Assembly (NCBI GenBank): GCA_025352565.1
Contig: JANXTF010000118.1
Location: forward strand, 32,701 to 96,700
Reading direction: 5' to 3'
DNA from: Rhodospirillales bacterium
Lineage (GTDB): Bacteria; Pseudomonadota; Alphaproteobacteria; Acetobacterales; Acetobacteraceae
Length of the DNA: 64,000 nucleotides
The notes beneath the pieces were generated by a model. The model was not told where the DNA came from and searched no databases. It was given only the letters and a program-made list of their open reading frames with translations. Position numbers and translations under genes: made by a program. Below, piece by piece: positions 34,574 to 42,838 of this stretch. Positions within the stretch are counted from its first letter, which is position 1. The number at the start of each line of letters is the position of its first letter.

Positions 34574-34693
34574 GGCCTTTTCCCCTGCTTCTCCCGGTCG
34601 TACCGGGTGGGGGAAAGCCTGCGCTCCTTGAGGCGGGAAAGCAAAAACCAGGTGTGCGCCGCACAATTCAGCCCCTGGTCCGCCCCTGGTCTC

Positions 34694-36469
34694 CTACTGG
34701 CCGGCGCGCGGCGCGGCGGGGGTCGAAGCCAGCTGCGTCTCGACCAGCGCGGCAAACCGCCCCCGCAGACGCAGCAACTCGTCGAACGTGCCGCTCTCCA
34801 CGATCCGGCCCCCATCGAACACCAGTATCTCGTCGGCATCGCGCACCGTCGAAAGCCGGTGGGCGATGATGAATGTGGTGCGGCCGGCCATCAGCGCCTT
34901 CAGGGCGCGGCCCACCCGCGCTTCGGTCGCGGCATCGAGCGCGCTGGTCGCCTCGTCCAGAATGAGGATAGGGGGGTCCTTCAGCAACGCCCGCGCGATC
35001 GCCAGCCGCTGCCGCTGGCCACCCGAAAGGGTGGCGCCCCGCTCGCCCACCATGGTGTCGTAGCCCTGCGGCTGGCGCATGATGAACTCGTGCGCGTCCG
35101 CCATGCCGCACGCCTTCTGCACCTGCTCCTGGGTTGCATCCGGGCGTCCGATCAGCAGGTTATCGCGGATCGAGCGGTTCAGCAGCATGCTTTCCTGGAA
35201 CACCACGCCGATGGTCTGACGCAGGCTTTCCAGCGCCACGTCGCGCAGATCCTGCCCGTCGATCAGAATCCGCCCCTCGATCGGGTCCCACAGGCGCTGC
35301 AACAGCGCCATGGCGGTGGATTTCCCGGCCCCCGTCTGCCCCACCAATGCCACCGCCGTACCCGGACGCGCCACGAACGAGACGCCTTGCAGGATGGGCG
35401 GCCCGCCGGGATAGCCGAAGCCGACATTCTCGAAACGCACCTCGCCCGCCCCGGCGACGAGCGCGGCCGCGTCCGGCTTTTCCGGCACCGAGCTTTTGGT
35501 GCCCATCACGCGGAAATACTCCGCGAGGTTCGGCACCTCGGCCAGCAGCCGCGAAGTGAACGACAGCAACCCGTCGAGCCGGCCGATCAGCATGGTGGCG
35601 AAGCCCATGAAGCTGACGATCTCGCCCACGCTCGCCTGCCCGCGCGCATGCAGCAGGGTGCCGATCACCACGATCGAGATCACCGCGACGGTGCTCGCCG
35701 CCCGCGTCATCACGTTGACCACGGCCCACCAGTTCAGCACCGGAAACTGATGGCGGATCACCTGTTCCACGATGTCGCCGAAGATGCGCGTCTCGGCGGC
35801 CAGGCGGGTGAAGCTCTGCACCACCATCACATTGGCCAGCGCGTCCTGGGCCGTGCCGGCCAGCGCCAACTGGAAGCCTTGCGCGCGGTTCTGGCCCGCC
35901 TGGGTCTTGCCGATCACCAAGACGGTAAGCACGCAATTGATCGCCACCAGCACGATCAGCGAAAGCGCCAGCCGCCAGTTCAGGAACAGCGTCAGAGGCA
36001 GCAGCACGGTCGTCGCGATCACGGTCGACAGCTGCTCGCGGAAAAAGCTCAGCCACAGCCCGAACATCGCATCGGTGCCGGACAGCATCACCTTCATCAT
36101 GCGGCCCGAATGCACCTCGCCATGAAACGACAGCGGCAGATGGAGCACATGGCTGAAAAAGGCACTCATGGCCTTCAGCCGGTTGCGATGCGCCATCCGC
36201 TCCGAATGCAGCGCCGCGACGATGCTGGCGACGATGCCGACCACCCCCACCGCCGCCCACAGGCCGAGCAGGCGTGTCGCCTGCGCCCATAGCTCGTCGG
36301 GCGGGATGCGGTCGGAGTTGGACAGCATCTGGATCACCCGCCCGAACAGCACCGGGTCGAGGAACTGCAGCGCCGCCACCAGCAAATTCGCCAACGCCAG
36401 CGCCACCGCGAGCCAGCGGTCCCGGCCCAGGACGGACATCACGCGGGCGTAGATTTTCAGTGCGTGCAT
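34694..36469 (-). CDS. ndvA: Glucan exporter ATP-binding/permease protein (NdvA/ChvA-like)
   Basis: A 591-aa half-size ABC exporter, close to the usual NdvA length (about 588). ATG 36469 gives the N-terminus HALKIYARVMSVLGRDRWLA, typical of ChvA/NdvA. Residues 20-310 hold six helices (LALANLLVAALQFLDPVLFG, VVGIVASIVAALHSERMAHR, SVGEIVSFMGFATMLIGRLD). The ATPase domain has VALVGQTGAGKSTAMALLQR, LSGGQRQRLAIARALL and ILILDEATSALD. The family exports cyclic beta-1,2-glucan to the periplasm; no glucan synthase is nearby. The C-terminus is built over an 11-bp tandem duplication (34670-34691). Downstream of pdxY by 4 bp. Confidence 0.83.
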   Translation of the reverse strand: MHALKIYARVMSVLGRDRWLAVALALANLLVAALQFLDPVLFGRVIQMLSNSDRIPPDELWAQATRLLGLWAAVGVVGIVASIVAALHSERMAHRNRLKAMSAFFSHVLHLPLSFHGEVHSGRMMKVMLSGTDAMFGLWLSFFREQLSTVIATTVLLPLTLFLNWRLALSLIVLVAINCVLTVLVIGKTQAGQNRAQGFQLALAGTAQDALANVMVVQSFTRLAAETRIFGDIVEQVIRHQFPVLNWWAVVNVMTRAASTVAVISIVVIGTLLHARGQASVGEIVSFMGFATMLIGRLDGLLSFTSRLLAEVPNLAEYFRVMGTKSSVPEKPDAAALVAGAGEVRFENVGFGYPGGPPILQGVSFVARPGTAVALVGQTGAGKSTAMALLQRLWDPIEGRILIDGQDLRDVALESLRQTIGVVFQESMLLNRSIRDNLLIGRPDATQEQVQKACGMADAHEFIMRQPQGYDTMVGERGATLSGGQRQRLAIARALLKDPPILILDEATSALDAATEARVGRALKALMAGRTTFIIAHRLSTVRDADEILVFDGGRIVESGTFDELLRLRGRFAALVETQLASTPAAPRAGQ

Positions 36470-36473
36470 GCGC

Positions 36474-37322
36474 TTAGCACACGGCTGCGTGAAAACGGTC
36501 ACGCGGGGCGACGAACTCGTCCTGTGCCGCCACGGTGAGGATCTCCCGCGAACCCGCCTCATGGGTGCGCCGCAGCAGCCCGTGAACCGAGGAACCCGCC
36601 GCCTCCATCGCGCCGACCGCCGAGCCCGCGCGCAGGCAATGGAACAGGAACAGGGCCGCAACCGCGTCGCCGGCGCCGTTCACCGATATCGGCAGGCGCG
36701 GCGTGCGCAGGCGATGGAACCGCCCATTCTCGGCCACCAGCATGTCGATGCCATCGGGCGGCGTGTCGGCCAGCGTCAGGCTGGTCACCAGCACGATGCG
36801 CGGCCCCAGCGCCTGGATCGCCGCCACGGCCGCTTTCGCCGAGTCGAGCGTGTCGCATGCCATCCCGGTCAGATGGCGCAGTTCGAACTGGTTGGGCGTC
36901 GCGATATCGGCCAGTTTCAACGCCACGTCGCGGATGAACTCGGGCACGCCCGGCCGCACATAGACGTCGGTGTCATCGTCGCCGATCACTGGGTCGCAGC
37001 AATATATCGCGGCCGGGTTCGCGGCCTTCACGCGCCGCACGGCCCCGGCCACCGCCTCGCCGATTTCGGCGCTGCCCATGTAGCCGGACAGCACCCCGTC
37101 GCATGACCCCAGCACACCGCGCGCCGCGATTCCGTCGATCAGCGCCGCGATCTCGGCGCCCGAAGCGACCCGCCCGGTCCAGTCGCCGTAGCCGGTATGG
37201 TTGGAGAACTGCACGGTGTTCACCGCCCAGACCTCGGCGCCCAGGCGCTGCAGCGGAAAGACGGCACTTGCGTTGCCGACATGGCCATAGGCGACCCAGG
37301 ATTGGATGGACAGGATGTTCAT
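36474..37322 (-). CDS. pdxY: Pyridoxal kinase PdxY
   Basis: A PfkB-type kinase of 282 aa that phosphorylates pyridoxal to PLP. ATG 37322 is chosen: MNILSIQSWVAYGHVGNASA is the standard start. VWAVNTVQFSNHTGYGDWTG, DPVIGDDDTDVYVRPGVPEF, ATPNQFELRHLTGMACDTL and the catalytic anion hole ISVNGAGDAVAALF are all present. The anion-hole motif is GAGD, the normal PdxY version being GTGD. PLP supply matters for the two decarboxylase-like enzymes and MetY elsewhere in the window, though no operon link exists. The glucan exporter follows by 4 bp. Confidence 0.9.
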   Translation of the reverse strand: MNILSIQSWVAYGHVGNASAVFPLQRLGAEVWAVNTVQFSNHTGYGDWTGRVASGAEIAALIDGIAARGVLGSCDGVLSGYMGSAEIGEAVAGAVRRVKAANPAAIYCCDPVIGDDDTDVYVRPGVPEFIRDVALKLADIATPNQFELRHLTGMACDTLDSAKAAVAAIQALGPRIVLVTSLTLADTPPDGIDMLVAENGRFHRLRTPRLPISVNGAGDAVAALFLFHCLRAGSAVGAMEAAGSSVHGLLRRTHEAGSREILTVAAQDEFVAPRDRFHAAVC

Positions 37323-37430
37323 GCGCGCTGCCGACGCTAGGCGGGGGCGACGCGGGCGTGCAAGCCCCGCGCGACGAACCACCCGCACGCCAACGCGTTA
37401 TCCTCCACATCAAGCGGAGATACCCCGACG

Positions 37431-37889
37431 ATGAAGCGAATTTTCCCCGCCCTGATTTTCCCCACCATGATGCTGGCGGCGATCCTGGTTCCCGTGGCGG
37501 GCGCACCTGTCCACGCCCAGACCGCCCCCACCGCGTCCCAGACGATGACGCCGGCCGCACGCGTCGATCAGGTGGAAGCCCGCATCGCCTCGCTGCATAC
37601 CCGCCTCAAGATAACCACGGAGCAGGAGGCGCAATGGGCGGCCTTCACGACGGTGATGCGGGCCAATGCGAAGCAGATGGGCGAGCTTTATCAAACCGGC
37701 AATCCGCAAACGATGTCCGCCGTCGAGGCGATGCGCCACTATGCGAAGATCTCTCAGGCGCATGCCGAGGAGATCGACAACCTCGTGATCCCCTTCGAAG
37801 CTCTGTACAACATGATGGCCCCGGCGCAGAAAAAGGCGGCGGACGACGCGTTCCATACCGTCGGCCGGAATGGCCGTCCGCATATCTGA
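37431..37889 (+). CDS. Periplasmic Spy/CpxP-like LTXXQ protein
   Basis: A 152-aa exported protein. The signal peptide FPALIFPTMMLAAILVPVAG ends VHAQ. The helical body VDQVEARIASLHTRLKITTE, QEAQWAAFTTVMRANAKQ and AHAEEIDNLVIPFEALYNMM fits the Spy/CpxP fold; the second LTxxQ-like site reads MMAPAQKKA. A periplasmic chaperone or stress role is known for the family. Transcribed divergently from pdxY, 108 bp away. Confidence 0.78.
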   Translation: MKRIFPALIFPTMMLAAILVPVAGAPVHAQTAPTASQTMTPAARVDQVEARIASLHTRLKITTEQEAQWAAFTTVMRANAKQMGELYQTGNPQTMSAVEAMRHYAKISQAHAEEIDNLVIPFEALYNMMAPAQKKAADDAFHTVGRNGRPHI

Positions 37890-37982
37890 CGGCACGGGCC
37901 GGTTGCGCGGCCATGCGCCACTCGCTATACGGCGCGCTTCGCTCGGCCGGTCGGGATCGGCGGAGCCACAGGAGCGCGCGAC

Positions 37983-38210
37983 ATGAGAGACGGCATCCAC
38001 CCGGAATACCATATGATCAACGTGATCATGACGGACGGGTCCCAGTTCACCACCAAGTCCTGCATGGGCAAGGAAGGCGACACCATCCGCCTGGACATCG
38101 ACCCGAAATCGCACCCGGCCTGGACCGGCGTACAGCGCATGATGGACACCGGCGGCCAGGTCGCCAAGTTCAACCGGAAATTCGCGGGCCTCGGCGCCAA
38201 GAAGGCCTGA
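37983..38210 (+). CDS. rpmE: 50S ribosomal protein L31
   Basis: A 75-aa ribosomal protein. [36 protein letters not shown] and [15 protein letters not shown] are diagnostic of alphaproteobacterial L31. It lacks the four-Cys zinc knuckle, so it is the zinc-free form. A strong terminator follows at 38246-38279. Confidence 0.93.
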   Translation: MRDGIHPEYHMINVIMTDGSQFTTKSCMGKEGDTIRLDIDPKSHPAWTGVQRMMDTGGQVAKFNRKFAGLGAKKA

Positions 38211-38245
38211 CCTTCTCGCCTGCCAGCCCACCGCACGGAAATTTC

Positions 38246-38279
38246 AAACGCCGTCCCTTGAAGCAAGGGGCGGCGTTTT
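38246..38279 (+). terminator. Rho-independent terminator after rpmE
   Basis: Stem AAACGCCGTCCCTT (38246-38259) pairs with AAGGGGCGGCGTTT (38265-38278), with one G-U, around a 5-base loop, running into TTTT. It lies 36 bp after the L31 stop and insulates it from the hsp20 gene. Confidence 0.85.
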
Positions 38280-38285
38280 CCATTT

Positions 38286-38386
38286 GTGTTCTGTCCGAGG
38301 CGCCCTTGTGGGTCTCGGAACACCAACCAGGACCGGCCCAATGGGCGGCCCGCATCGCAACCTTGCTTTACCGGAGGTTCCACGTG
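38286..38386 (+). promoter_or_regulatory. ROSE-type RNA thermometer in the hsp20 leader
   Basis: The region between the terminator and the hsp20 start folds into successive hairpins: GUGUUC..CCGAG with CUCGG..AACAC (38286-38323), GCCC AAU GGGC (38336-38346), and a start-proximal hairpin in which AACCUUGC (38359-38366) pairs with GGAGGUU (38373-38379). The last one hides the Shine-Dalgarno GGAGG opposite UUGCU with one unpaired G, the hallmark of ROSE elements, which melt on heat shock to expose the ribosome site. Motif and position are seen; thermometer function is inferred from the known association of ROSE with alphaproteobacterial small heat-shock genes. Confidence 0.75.
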
Positions 38387-38851
38387 AACACGCTCAACCT
38401 TTCTCCGCTTTTTCGCACCGCCATTGGCTTCGACCGTCTGGCGCGCATGGCCGACACCGCCGCTTCGGCGGATGTTTCCTACCCCCCCTACAACATCGAG
38501 AAGACCGGCGAGGATGCCTATCGCCTCACCATGGCGGTGGCCGGCTTCGAGCCTGAGGAAATCGGTCTGGTGACCCAGGACAATACGCTGGTCATCACCG
38601 GCCGCCCGTCCGGCGACGCGCCGAAGCCCGAGGTTCTCTATCGCGGCATCGCCGGCCGCGCGTTCGAGCGCCGCTTCGTGCTCGCCGACCACATCGTGGT
38701 CGAGGGTGCGGACCTCAAGAACGGCCTGCTGCATGTCGGCCTGAAGCGCATCGTGCCCGAGGCATTGAAGCCCCGCCGCATTACCATTGGCGCCGCTCAG
38801 CCGAGCGTGATCGCCAACGACAGCGAGCAGGCCGCGAGCCAGGCCGCCTGA
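38384..38851 (+). CDS. Small heat-shock protein Hsp20
   Basis: A 155-aa alpha-crystallin-type chaperone. The start is GTG 38384, 6 bp after GGAGG; longer readings of the frame cross the L31 gene and are rejected. NTLNLSPLFRTAIGFDRLAR and YPPYNIEKTGEDAYRLTMAV match the IbpA/HspH group, and FEPEEIGLVTQDNTLVITG, the GRAFERRFVLADHIVVEGAD strand pair and the NGLLHVGL core follow. It binds unfolding proteins in the cytoplasm without ATP. Translation is probably gated by the ROSE-like leader. Confidence 0.9.
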   Translation: MNTLNLSPLFRTAIGFDRLARMADTAASADVSYPPYNIEKTGEDAYRLTMAVAGFEPEEIGLVTQDNTLVITGRPSGDAPKPEVLYRGIAGRAFERRFVLADHIVVEGADLKNGLLHVGLKRIVPEALKPRRITIGAAQPSVIANDSEQAASQAA

Positions 38852-38879
38852 ATCGCTGACGAAACCTGAACCGCCGCGG

Positions 38880-38905
38880 AAAGGGGCTGGGCAACCGGCC
38901 TCTTT
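38880..38905. terminator. Hairpin between hsp20 and DUF1192 genes, probable bidirectional terminator
   Basis: AAAGGGGCTGG (38880-38890) pairs fully with CCGGCCTCTTT (38895-38905), counting two G-U pairs, across a GCAA tetraloop. It sits between two convergent genes. A/T pairs at the stem base give short U-runs in both directions. Confidence 0.6.
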
Positions 38906-38939
38906 CTACTTCCCCTCCTTGTCAATTTGGCCCGCCTTG

Positions 38940-39128
38940 TCAATTTGGCTTGAAGAACGCGTCGGCCGCCCCGCGGTGGGACTGCTTGCGGGAGATCTCG
39001 GCTTCCGTCCGACCGATTTCCACCCGAAGCTCCTCGATGTAGCGCTGCAACTCCGCCACCCCCCAGCTGTCGAAAACCGGCGGGGTGAGGCGTTTCGGCG
39101 TCGGTCGCGGCTCGTTTTCATCGAACAT
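38940..39128 (-). CDS. DUF1192 protein
   Basis: A 62-aa protein from ATG 39128. RLTPPVFDSWGVAELQRYIE, LRVEIGRTEAEISRKQSHRG and AADAFFKP are the complete DUF1192 pattern, a short coiled-coil family confined to Alphaproteobacteria. Function unknown. Its stop codon lies inside an 18-bp-period tandem repeat (CCTTGTCAATTTGGC at 38917-38931 and 38935-38949). It starts 161 bp from trcR on the opposite strand. Confidence 0.85.
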   Translation of the reverse strand: MFDENEPRPTPKRLTPPVFDSWGVAELQRYIEELRVEIGRTEAEISRKQSHRGAADAFFKPN

Positions 39129-39289
39129 GGCAGCTTTCTCTCCTTTGCTGGTCGCAGCCCACTTCCATGCCTTGACCCCGCCGGGGGGCACGGTCCATAT
39201 CCGGGCATTCGCTATGACCCGCTGTCGCGCGCACCCGGGCCCTTTCGCTGGGGCCGGACGCGGCGCGAGACCCTGAAAGTCCCGATACC

Positions 39290-39868
39290 ATGACTCTCCC
39301 CTTGATGCCCAAGGCAACCGCCGTCTGGCTGATCGAGAAGACCGCGCTGACGTTCACCCAGATCGCCGATTTCTGCGGGATGCATCCGCTCGAAATCCAG
39401 GCCATCGCCGATGGCGAGGTGGCGCAAGGCATCGTCGGGTACGATCCGGTGGCCAACGGCCAGGTGTCGCTCGACGAAATCCATCGCTGCGAGGCGAACG
39501 AGGCGCTGCGCCTGAAGCTGCTGCCGACCACCCTGCCCCAGCCGAAGCGCCTGCGCGGCGCCCGCTACACGCCGGTGGCCAAGCGCAACGACCGCCCGGA
39601 CGGCATCGTGTTCCTGCTGCGCAACTACCCCCAGCTCAGCGAGACTCAGATCGGCAAGCTGATGGGCACGACCAAGGAAACCATCCAGAAGGTGCGCGAC
39701 CGCACCCACTGGAACAGTGCCAACATCAAGCCGCGCGATCCGGTCATTCTGGGGCTGTGCAGCCAGACCGATCTCAACGCGATGCTCACGCAGGCGAACG
39801 AAAAATTGAGCCGCGAGGGTCTTGCGGTGCCGCCGCTTCCGGTAGCCCAGGCCGACGAAGCAGCCTGA
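39290..39868 (+). CDS. trcR: Cell cycle transcriptional regulator TrcR (DUF1013)
   Basis: A 192-aa protein. LMPKATAVWLIEKTALTFTQ, IADFCGMHPLEIQAIADGEV, FLLRNYPQLSETQIGKLMGT and TKETIQKVRDRTHWNSANIK are hallmarks of TrcR, a regulator of the alphaproteobacterial cell cycle. Two helix-turn-helix-like regions are visible (about 20-45 and 110-135). Well conserved across the class, so the assignment is firm. Confidence 0.88.
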   Translation: MTLPLMPKATAVWLIEKTALTFTQIADFCGMHPLEIQAIADGEVAQGIVGYDPVANGQVSLDEIHRCEANEALRLKLLPTTLPQPKRLRGARYTPVAKRNDRPDGIVFLLRNYPQLSETQIGKLMGTTKETIQKVRDRTHWNSANIKPRDPVILGLCSQTDLNAMLTQANEKLSREGLAVPPLPVAQADEAA

Positions 39869-39924
39869 GACCGAACCCCTGTCGTTTGATCGACGCCAAC
39901 CGTTTGGTCGACGAAAGCGGTCCT

Positions 39925-39970
39925 CCCACGCCTTCGCCGAGGGACCAAAGGCCCTCTGGCGAAGGGTGGG
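39925..39970. terminator. Long hairpin between convergent trcR and ydcH-like genes
   Basis: Left arm CCCACGCCTTCGCCGAGGG (39925-39943) pairs with CCCTCTGGCGAAGGGTGGG (39952-39970) except for one offset base on each side. AAAAGA follows on the plus strand. Convergent position favours a terminator for both genes. Confidence 0.55.
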
Positions 39971-39993
39971 AAAAGATAACCGTGTCTGCGTCG

Positions 39994-40173
39994 TCAGGCT
40001 CTCATGGGTGCGTCGCGCAACCTTTCGAGTTCGTCCTTGAGTCGAAGTTTCGCTCCTTTAAGCCGGGCCAAGGCGCTTGAATCCGGTTGCGGCCGATGAT
40101 CTTCGTCGGAAATTCGGGTCTCCAGGCTGGCATGCCGGAGTTTCAAGCTGTCGATTCGGGACTGCAGGTTCAT
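39994..40173 (-). CDS. YdcH/DUF465 protein (copy 1)
   Basis: A 59-aa helical protein. From ATG 40173 (GGAGG upstream) it reads MNLQSRIDSLKLRHASLETR, then HRPQPDSSALARLKGAKLRL and KDELERL. This is the DUF465 layout: two helices joined by the RPxPD turn. Function unknown. Divergently arranged with a second DUF465 gene. Confidence 0.85.
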   Translation of the reverse strand: MNLQSRIDSLKLRHASLETRISDEDHRPQPDSSALARLKGAKLRLKDELERLRDAPMRA

Positions 40174-40263
40174 GAAGCCTCCTGTTACAGAGATGTCGAT
40201 GCCACCACCGAGGTGACCCCGAAGCGTAACGCCGATTGGTTAATGCTTTCCAGGCTAAACTGC

Positions 40264-40306
40264 CGCCGCGCGCGGCGATGTGAGGCGAATCGCGATATCG
40301 CGATTC
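40264..40306. promoter_or_regulatory. Perfect 20-bp palindrome with two GANTC sites between divergent DUF465 genes
   Basis: GAATCGCGATATCGCGATTC at 40287-40306 is a perfect 20-bp palindrome centred 28 bp before ATG 40325. Its two ends are GAATC and GATTC, both CcrM (GANTC) methylation sites. A second perfect palindrome, CGCCGCGCGCGGCG, lies at 40264-40277. TATATGTTAT follows at 40307 and could be a -10 region. A regulator operator is the inference; no named regulator fits with confidence. Confidence 0.55.
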
Positions 40307-40324
40307 TATATGTTATGGGGCCTC

Positions 40325-40528
40325 ATGCTGACCGACCGTGATTCGCTCCTCCGCAAGCTGCACGAACTTCGCAGCGAGCATCGCGACCTCGATACCGTCA
40401 TCGACCGGCTCGCGGACCGGGGGGCCGTGGACCAGCTTCAGATGCAGCGCCTGAAAAAGCGCAAGCTGCTATTGAAGGACGAGGTTTCCTGGCTCGAATC
40501 CCGCCTGATCCCCGACAACATCGCCTGA
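40325..40528 (+). CDS. YdcH/DUF465 protein (copy 2)
   Basis: A 67-aa protein from ATG 40325: [40 protein letters not shown] and [12 protein letters not shown]. The DUF465 two-helix form is clear, though the turn lacks RPxPD. Its stop shares a base with the purE start (TGATG), so it is translationally coupled to purEK. Confidence 0.83.
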   Translation: MLTDRDSLLRKLHELRSEHRDLDTVIDRLADRGAVDQLQMQRLKKRKLLLKDEVSWLESRLIPDNIA

Positions 40529-41046
40529 TGACCTCCTCCGCTCGCCCGCTCGTGGGCATCATCATGGGCAGCCAGTCGGACTGGGCCACCATGCGCCACG
40601 CGGCCGACACGCTGGCCGAATTGGCCATCCCGCACGAGACCGCCATCATGTCCGCCCACCGCACGCCCGACCGGCTCGCCGAATACGCCCGCACCGCGCG
40701 CGCGCGCGGCCTGCGCGTGGTGATCGCGGGTGCCGGCGGCGCCGCCCACCTGCCCGGCATGTGCGCTGCCTGGACGCCGCTTCCCGTGCTGGGCGTCCCC
40801 ATTGAAAGCCACGTGCTGAAGGGCATGGATTCGCTGCTGTCCATCGTGCAGATGCCTGCCGGCATCCCGGTCGGCACGTTGGCGATCGGCCGGGCCGGCG
40901 CGATCAACGCGGCTCTGCTGGCGGCCGCCATCCTGGCCGGCACCGACCCCGCGATCGCTGAACGGCTCGACGACCGCCGCGCCGCCCAAACGGCCGGCGT
41001 GGCGGGAGCGCCGCTCGACGAAGCGCCGGCCGACTCTCGCCCGTGA
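40528..41046 (+). CDS. purE: N5-carboxyaminoimidazole ribonucleotide mutase PurE
   Basis: A 172-aa enzyme of purine synthesis that converts N5-CAIR to [24 protein letters not shown] is the signature, with [18 protein letters not shown] carrying the catalytic His, [14 protein letters not shown] and [20 protein letters not shown] following. It overlaps purK by 4 bp (GTGA). Confidence 0.95.
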   Translation: MTSSARPLVGIIMGSQSDWATMRHAADTLAELAIPHETAIMSAHRTPDRLAEYARTARARGLRVVIAGAGGAAHLPGMCAAWTPLPVLGVPIESHVLKGMDSLLSIVQMPAGIPVGTLAIGRAGAINAALLAAAILAGTDPAIAERLDDRRAAQTAGVAGAPLDEAPADSRP

Positions 41047-42215
41047 GCGCGCCAAGGGGTTTGGCCCCGAACGCCACCATCGGCATCGTCGGCGGCGGCC
41101 AGCTTGGCCGCATGTCGGCGCTCGCCGCCGCCCGCCTCGGCTATCGCTGCCACATCCTCACCCCCGAGCCCGACAGTCCAGCCGCCCAGGTCTCCGCCGG
41201 CGTCACCCTGGGCGCGTTCGAGGACCAGGCGGCGTTGCGCGCGTTCGCCTCTCATGTGGACGTCATCACCTTCGAGTTCGAGAACGTCAGCGCCGAGGGA
41301 CTCGACCTGCTGGCCGCCCTCAAGCCCGTCCACCCCTCGCCCGCCGTGCTGCGGATCAGCCAGGACCGCGCCATCGAAAAAACCTTCCTCAACGGCATCG
41401 GCGTCGCGACCGCGCCTTGGTTGGCGGTGACCGACATGGCGTCGCTGAACCAAGCCGCGTCCCGTCTCGGCCTGCCCGCGATCCTGAAGACCACGCGGCT
41501 CGGCTATGATGGCAAGGGCCAGACCATGCTGCGCACCGAAGCCGATTTCGCGGCCGCGTTCGCGGAACTGGAGCCGAAGCCGCTGGTGCTCGAAGGCCTG
41601 GTGGACTTCGCCTGCGAGATCAGCGTGATCGTGGCGCGCGGCACCGATGGCGGCAGCACCGCGTTCGACGCCGTGGAGAACAGCCACCGCGACCACATCC
41701 TCGACATGACCTTCGCCCCCGCCCGCATTCCGGCTGACATAGCCGCCGAGGCGCGGGACATCGCCCGCAAGGTCGCCGACGCGCTGGATCTCGTGGGGCT
41801 GCTCGCGGTCGAGATGTTCGTTGCCGCCGACGGCCGCGTGCTGGTCAACGAAATCGCCCCCCGGCCGCACAATTCGGGCCATTGGAGCATCGACGCCTGC
41901 CCGGCCAGCCAATTTGATCTCCACATACGCGCCATCGCGGGCCTGCCTCTCCCGCAGGCCACCCGTCACGCGGATGCGGTGATGAAGAACCTGGTCGGCC
42001 CCGAGGAGACCGCCCTGTGGCCCGAGCTGCTGGCAACGCCCGGCCTGATCCCGCATCTCTACGGCAAGGCCGAGGCGCGGCCGGGGCGCAAGATGGGCCA
42101 TGTGACTCGCCTGTTCGCTCTCGGCGGCCTGCCCGGCCCGTTCGCGATCGCGGCCGCCCTCGGGCCGCTGGCCGCGCAGGACGAAATGGCTGCATCGAAT
42201 CCCGCCATCGCGTAA
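41043..42215 (+). CDS. purK: N5-carboxyaminoimidazole ribonucleotide synthase PurK
   Basis: A 390-aa ATP-grasp ligase that makes N5-CAIR from AIR, bicarbonate and ATP. The start is GTG 41043. [20 protein letters not shown] begins the preATP-grasp domain. [34 protein letters not shown] and [19 protein letters not shown] give the ATP- and Mg-binding sites. Coupled to PurE upstream. Confidence 0.94.
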   Translation: MSAPRGLAPNATIGIVGGGQLGRMSALAAARLGYRCHILTPEPDSPAAQVSAGVTLGAFEDQAALRAFASHVDVITFEFENVSAEGLDLLAALKPVHPSPAVLRISQDRAIEKTFLNGIGVATAPWLAVTDMASLNQAASRLGLPAILKTTRLGYDGKGQTMLRTEADFAAAFAELEPKPLVLEGLVDFACEISVIVARGTDGGSTAFDAVENSHRDHILDMTFAPARIPADIAAEARDIARKVADALDLVGLLAVEMFVAADGRVLVNEIAPRPHNSGHWSIDACPASQFDLHIRAIAGLPLPQATRHADAVMKNLVGPEETALWPELLATPGLIPHLYGKAEARPGRKMGHVTRLFALGGLPGPFAIAAALGPLAAQDEMAASNPAIA

Positions 42216-42257
42216 CCTGCCGCTTCCTTCGCGTGGACCGACGCCCATGGACGAACG

Positions 42258-42788
42258 ATGCGGCAACCGCTGATCTATCTCGCCGGGCCAGACGTGTTCC
42301 GGCCCGATGCCGTCGCGTGGGGCGAGCGGCTGAAATTCCTCTGCGCGGAGGCCGGCGCGATCGGGCTCTATCCGCTCGACAACGGCGCCGGCCCGAACGA
42401 ACCGGACCCGGCCGCCATCCGCGCGGCCAATCTCGCCATGATCGCCCGCGCCGACGCGGTGGTCGCCAACATCACACCATTCCGCGGCCCGTCCGCCGAC
42501 GCCGGCACGGTGTATGAACTGGGCTACGCGGCGGCGCTCAACAAGCTGATCATCGCCTACTCCGCCGACGCGGGCACCTGCTACGCCGCCCGCATCGCCC
42601 CGGGCGCACAAGCCGATGGCCCGCCCCGCGACAGCGACGACATGCTGATCGAGACGTTCGAGCCGCCGCTCACCGACAACCTGATGCTCGCCTGCGGCCT
42701 CGACGCCCTGCTGGCCGACGCCGAACTCGCCATCCGCGCCGCCGTCACCATGTTGCGCGAGGCGCTTGACACATCGCTCACGCCGTAA
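42258..42788 (+). CDS. Nucleoside 2-deoxyribosyltransferase
   Basis: A 176-aa cytoplasmic enzyme. LIYLAGPDVFRPDAVAWGER, RADAVVANITPFRGPSADAG and GTVYELGYAAALNKLIIAYS match the family; the Glu of VYELG is the nucleophile that holds deoxyribose. It transfers deoxyribose between bases in nucleotide salvage, consistent with its place 42 bp after purK. The 3' end converges with the histidine kinase. Confidence 0.88.
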   Translation: MRQPLIYLAGPDVFRPDAVAWGERLKFLCAEAGAIGLYPLDNGAGPNEPDPAAIRAANLAMIARADAVVANITPFRGPSADAGTVYELGYAAALNKLIIAYSADAGTCYAARIAPGAQADGPPRDSDDMLIETFEPPLTDNLMLACGLDALLADAELAIRAAVTMLREALDTSLTP

Positions 42789-42838
42789 GGAGAACCGCAC
42801 GGACAGGGTGTTGCCCGGGTTGACAGAAAACCTTGCGA

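Noticed and set aside
33962..36292. 776-residue frame antisense to the glucan exporter
   Set aside because: Composition is His/Gln/Arg-rich shadow sequence with no recognisable motif, and the opposite strand carries a clear ABC exporter.
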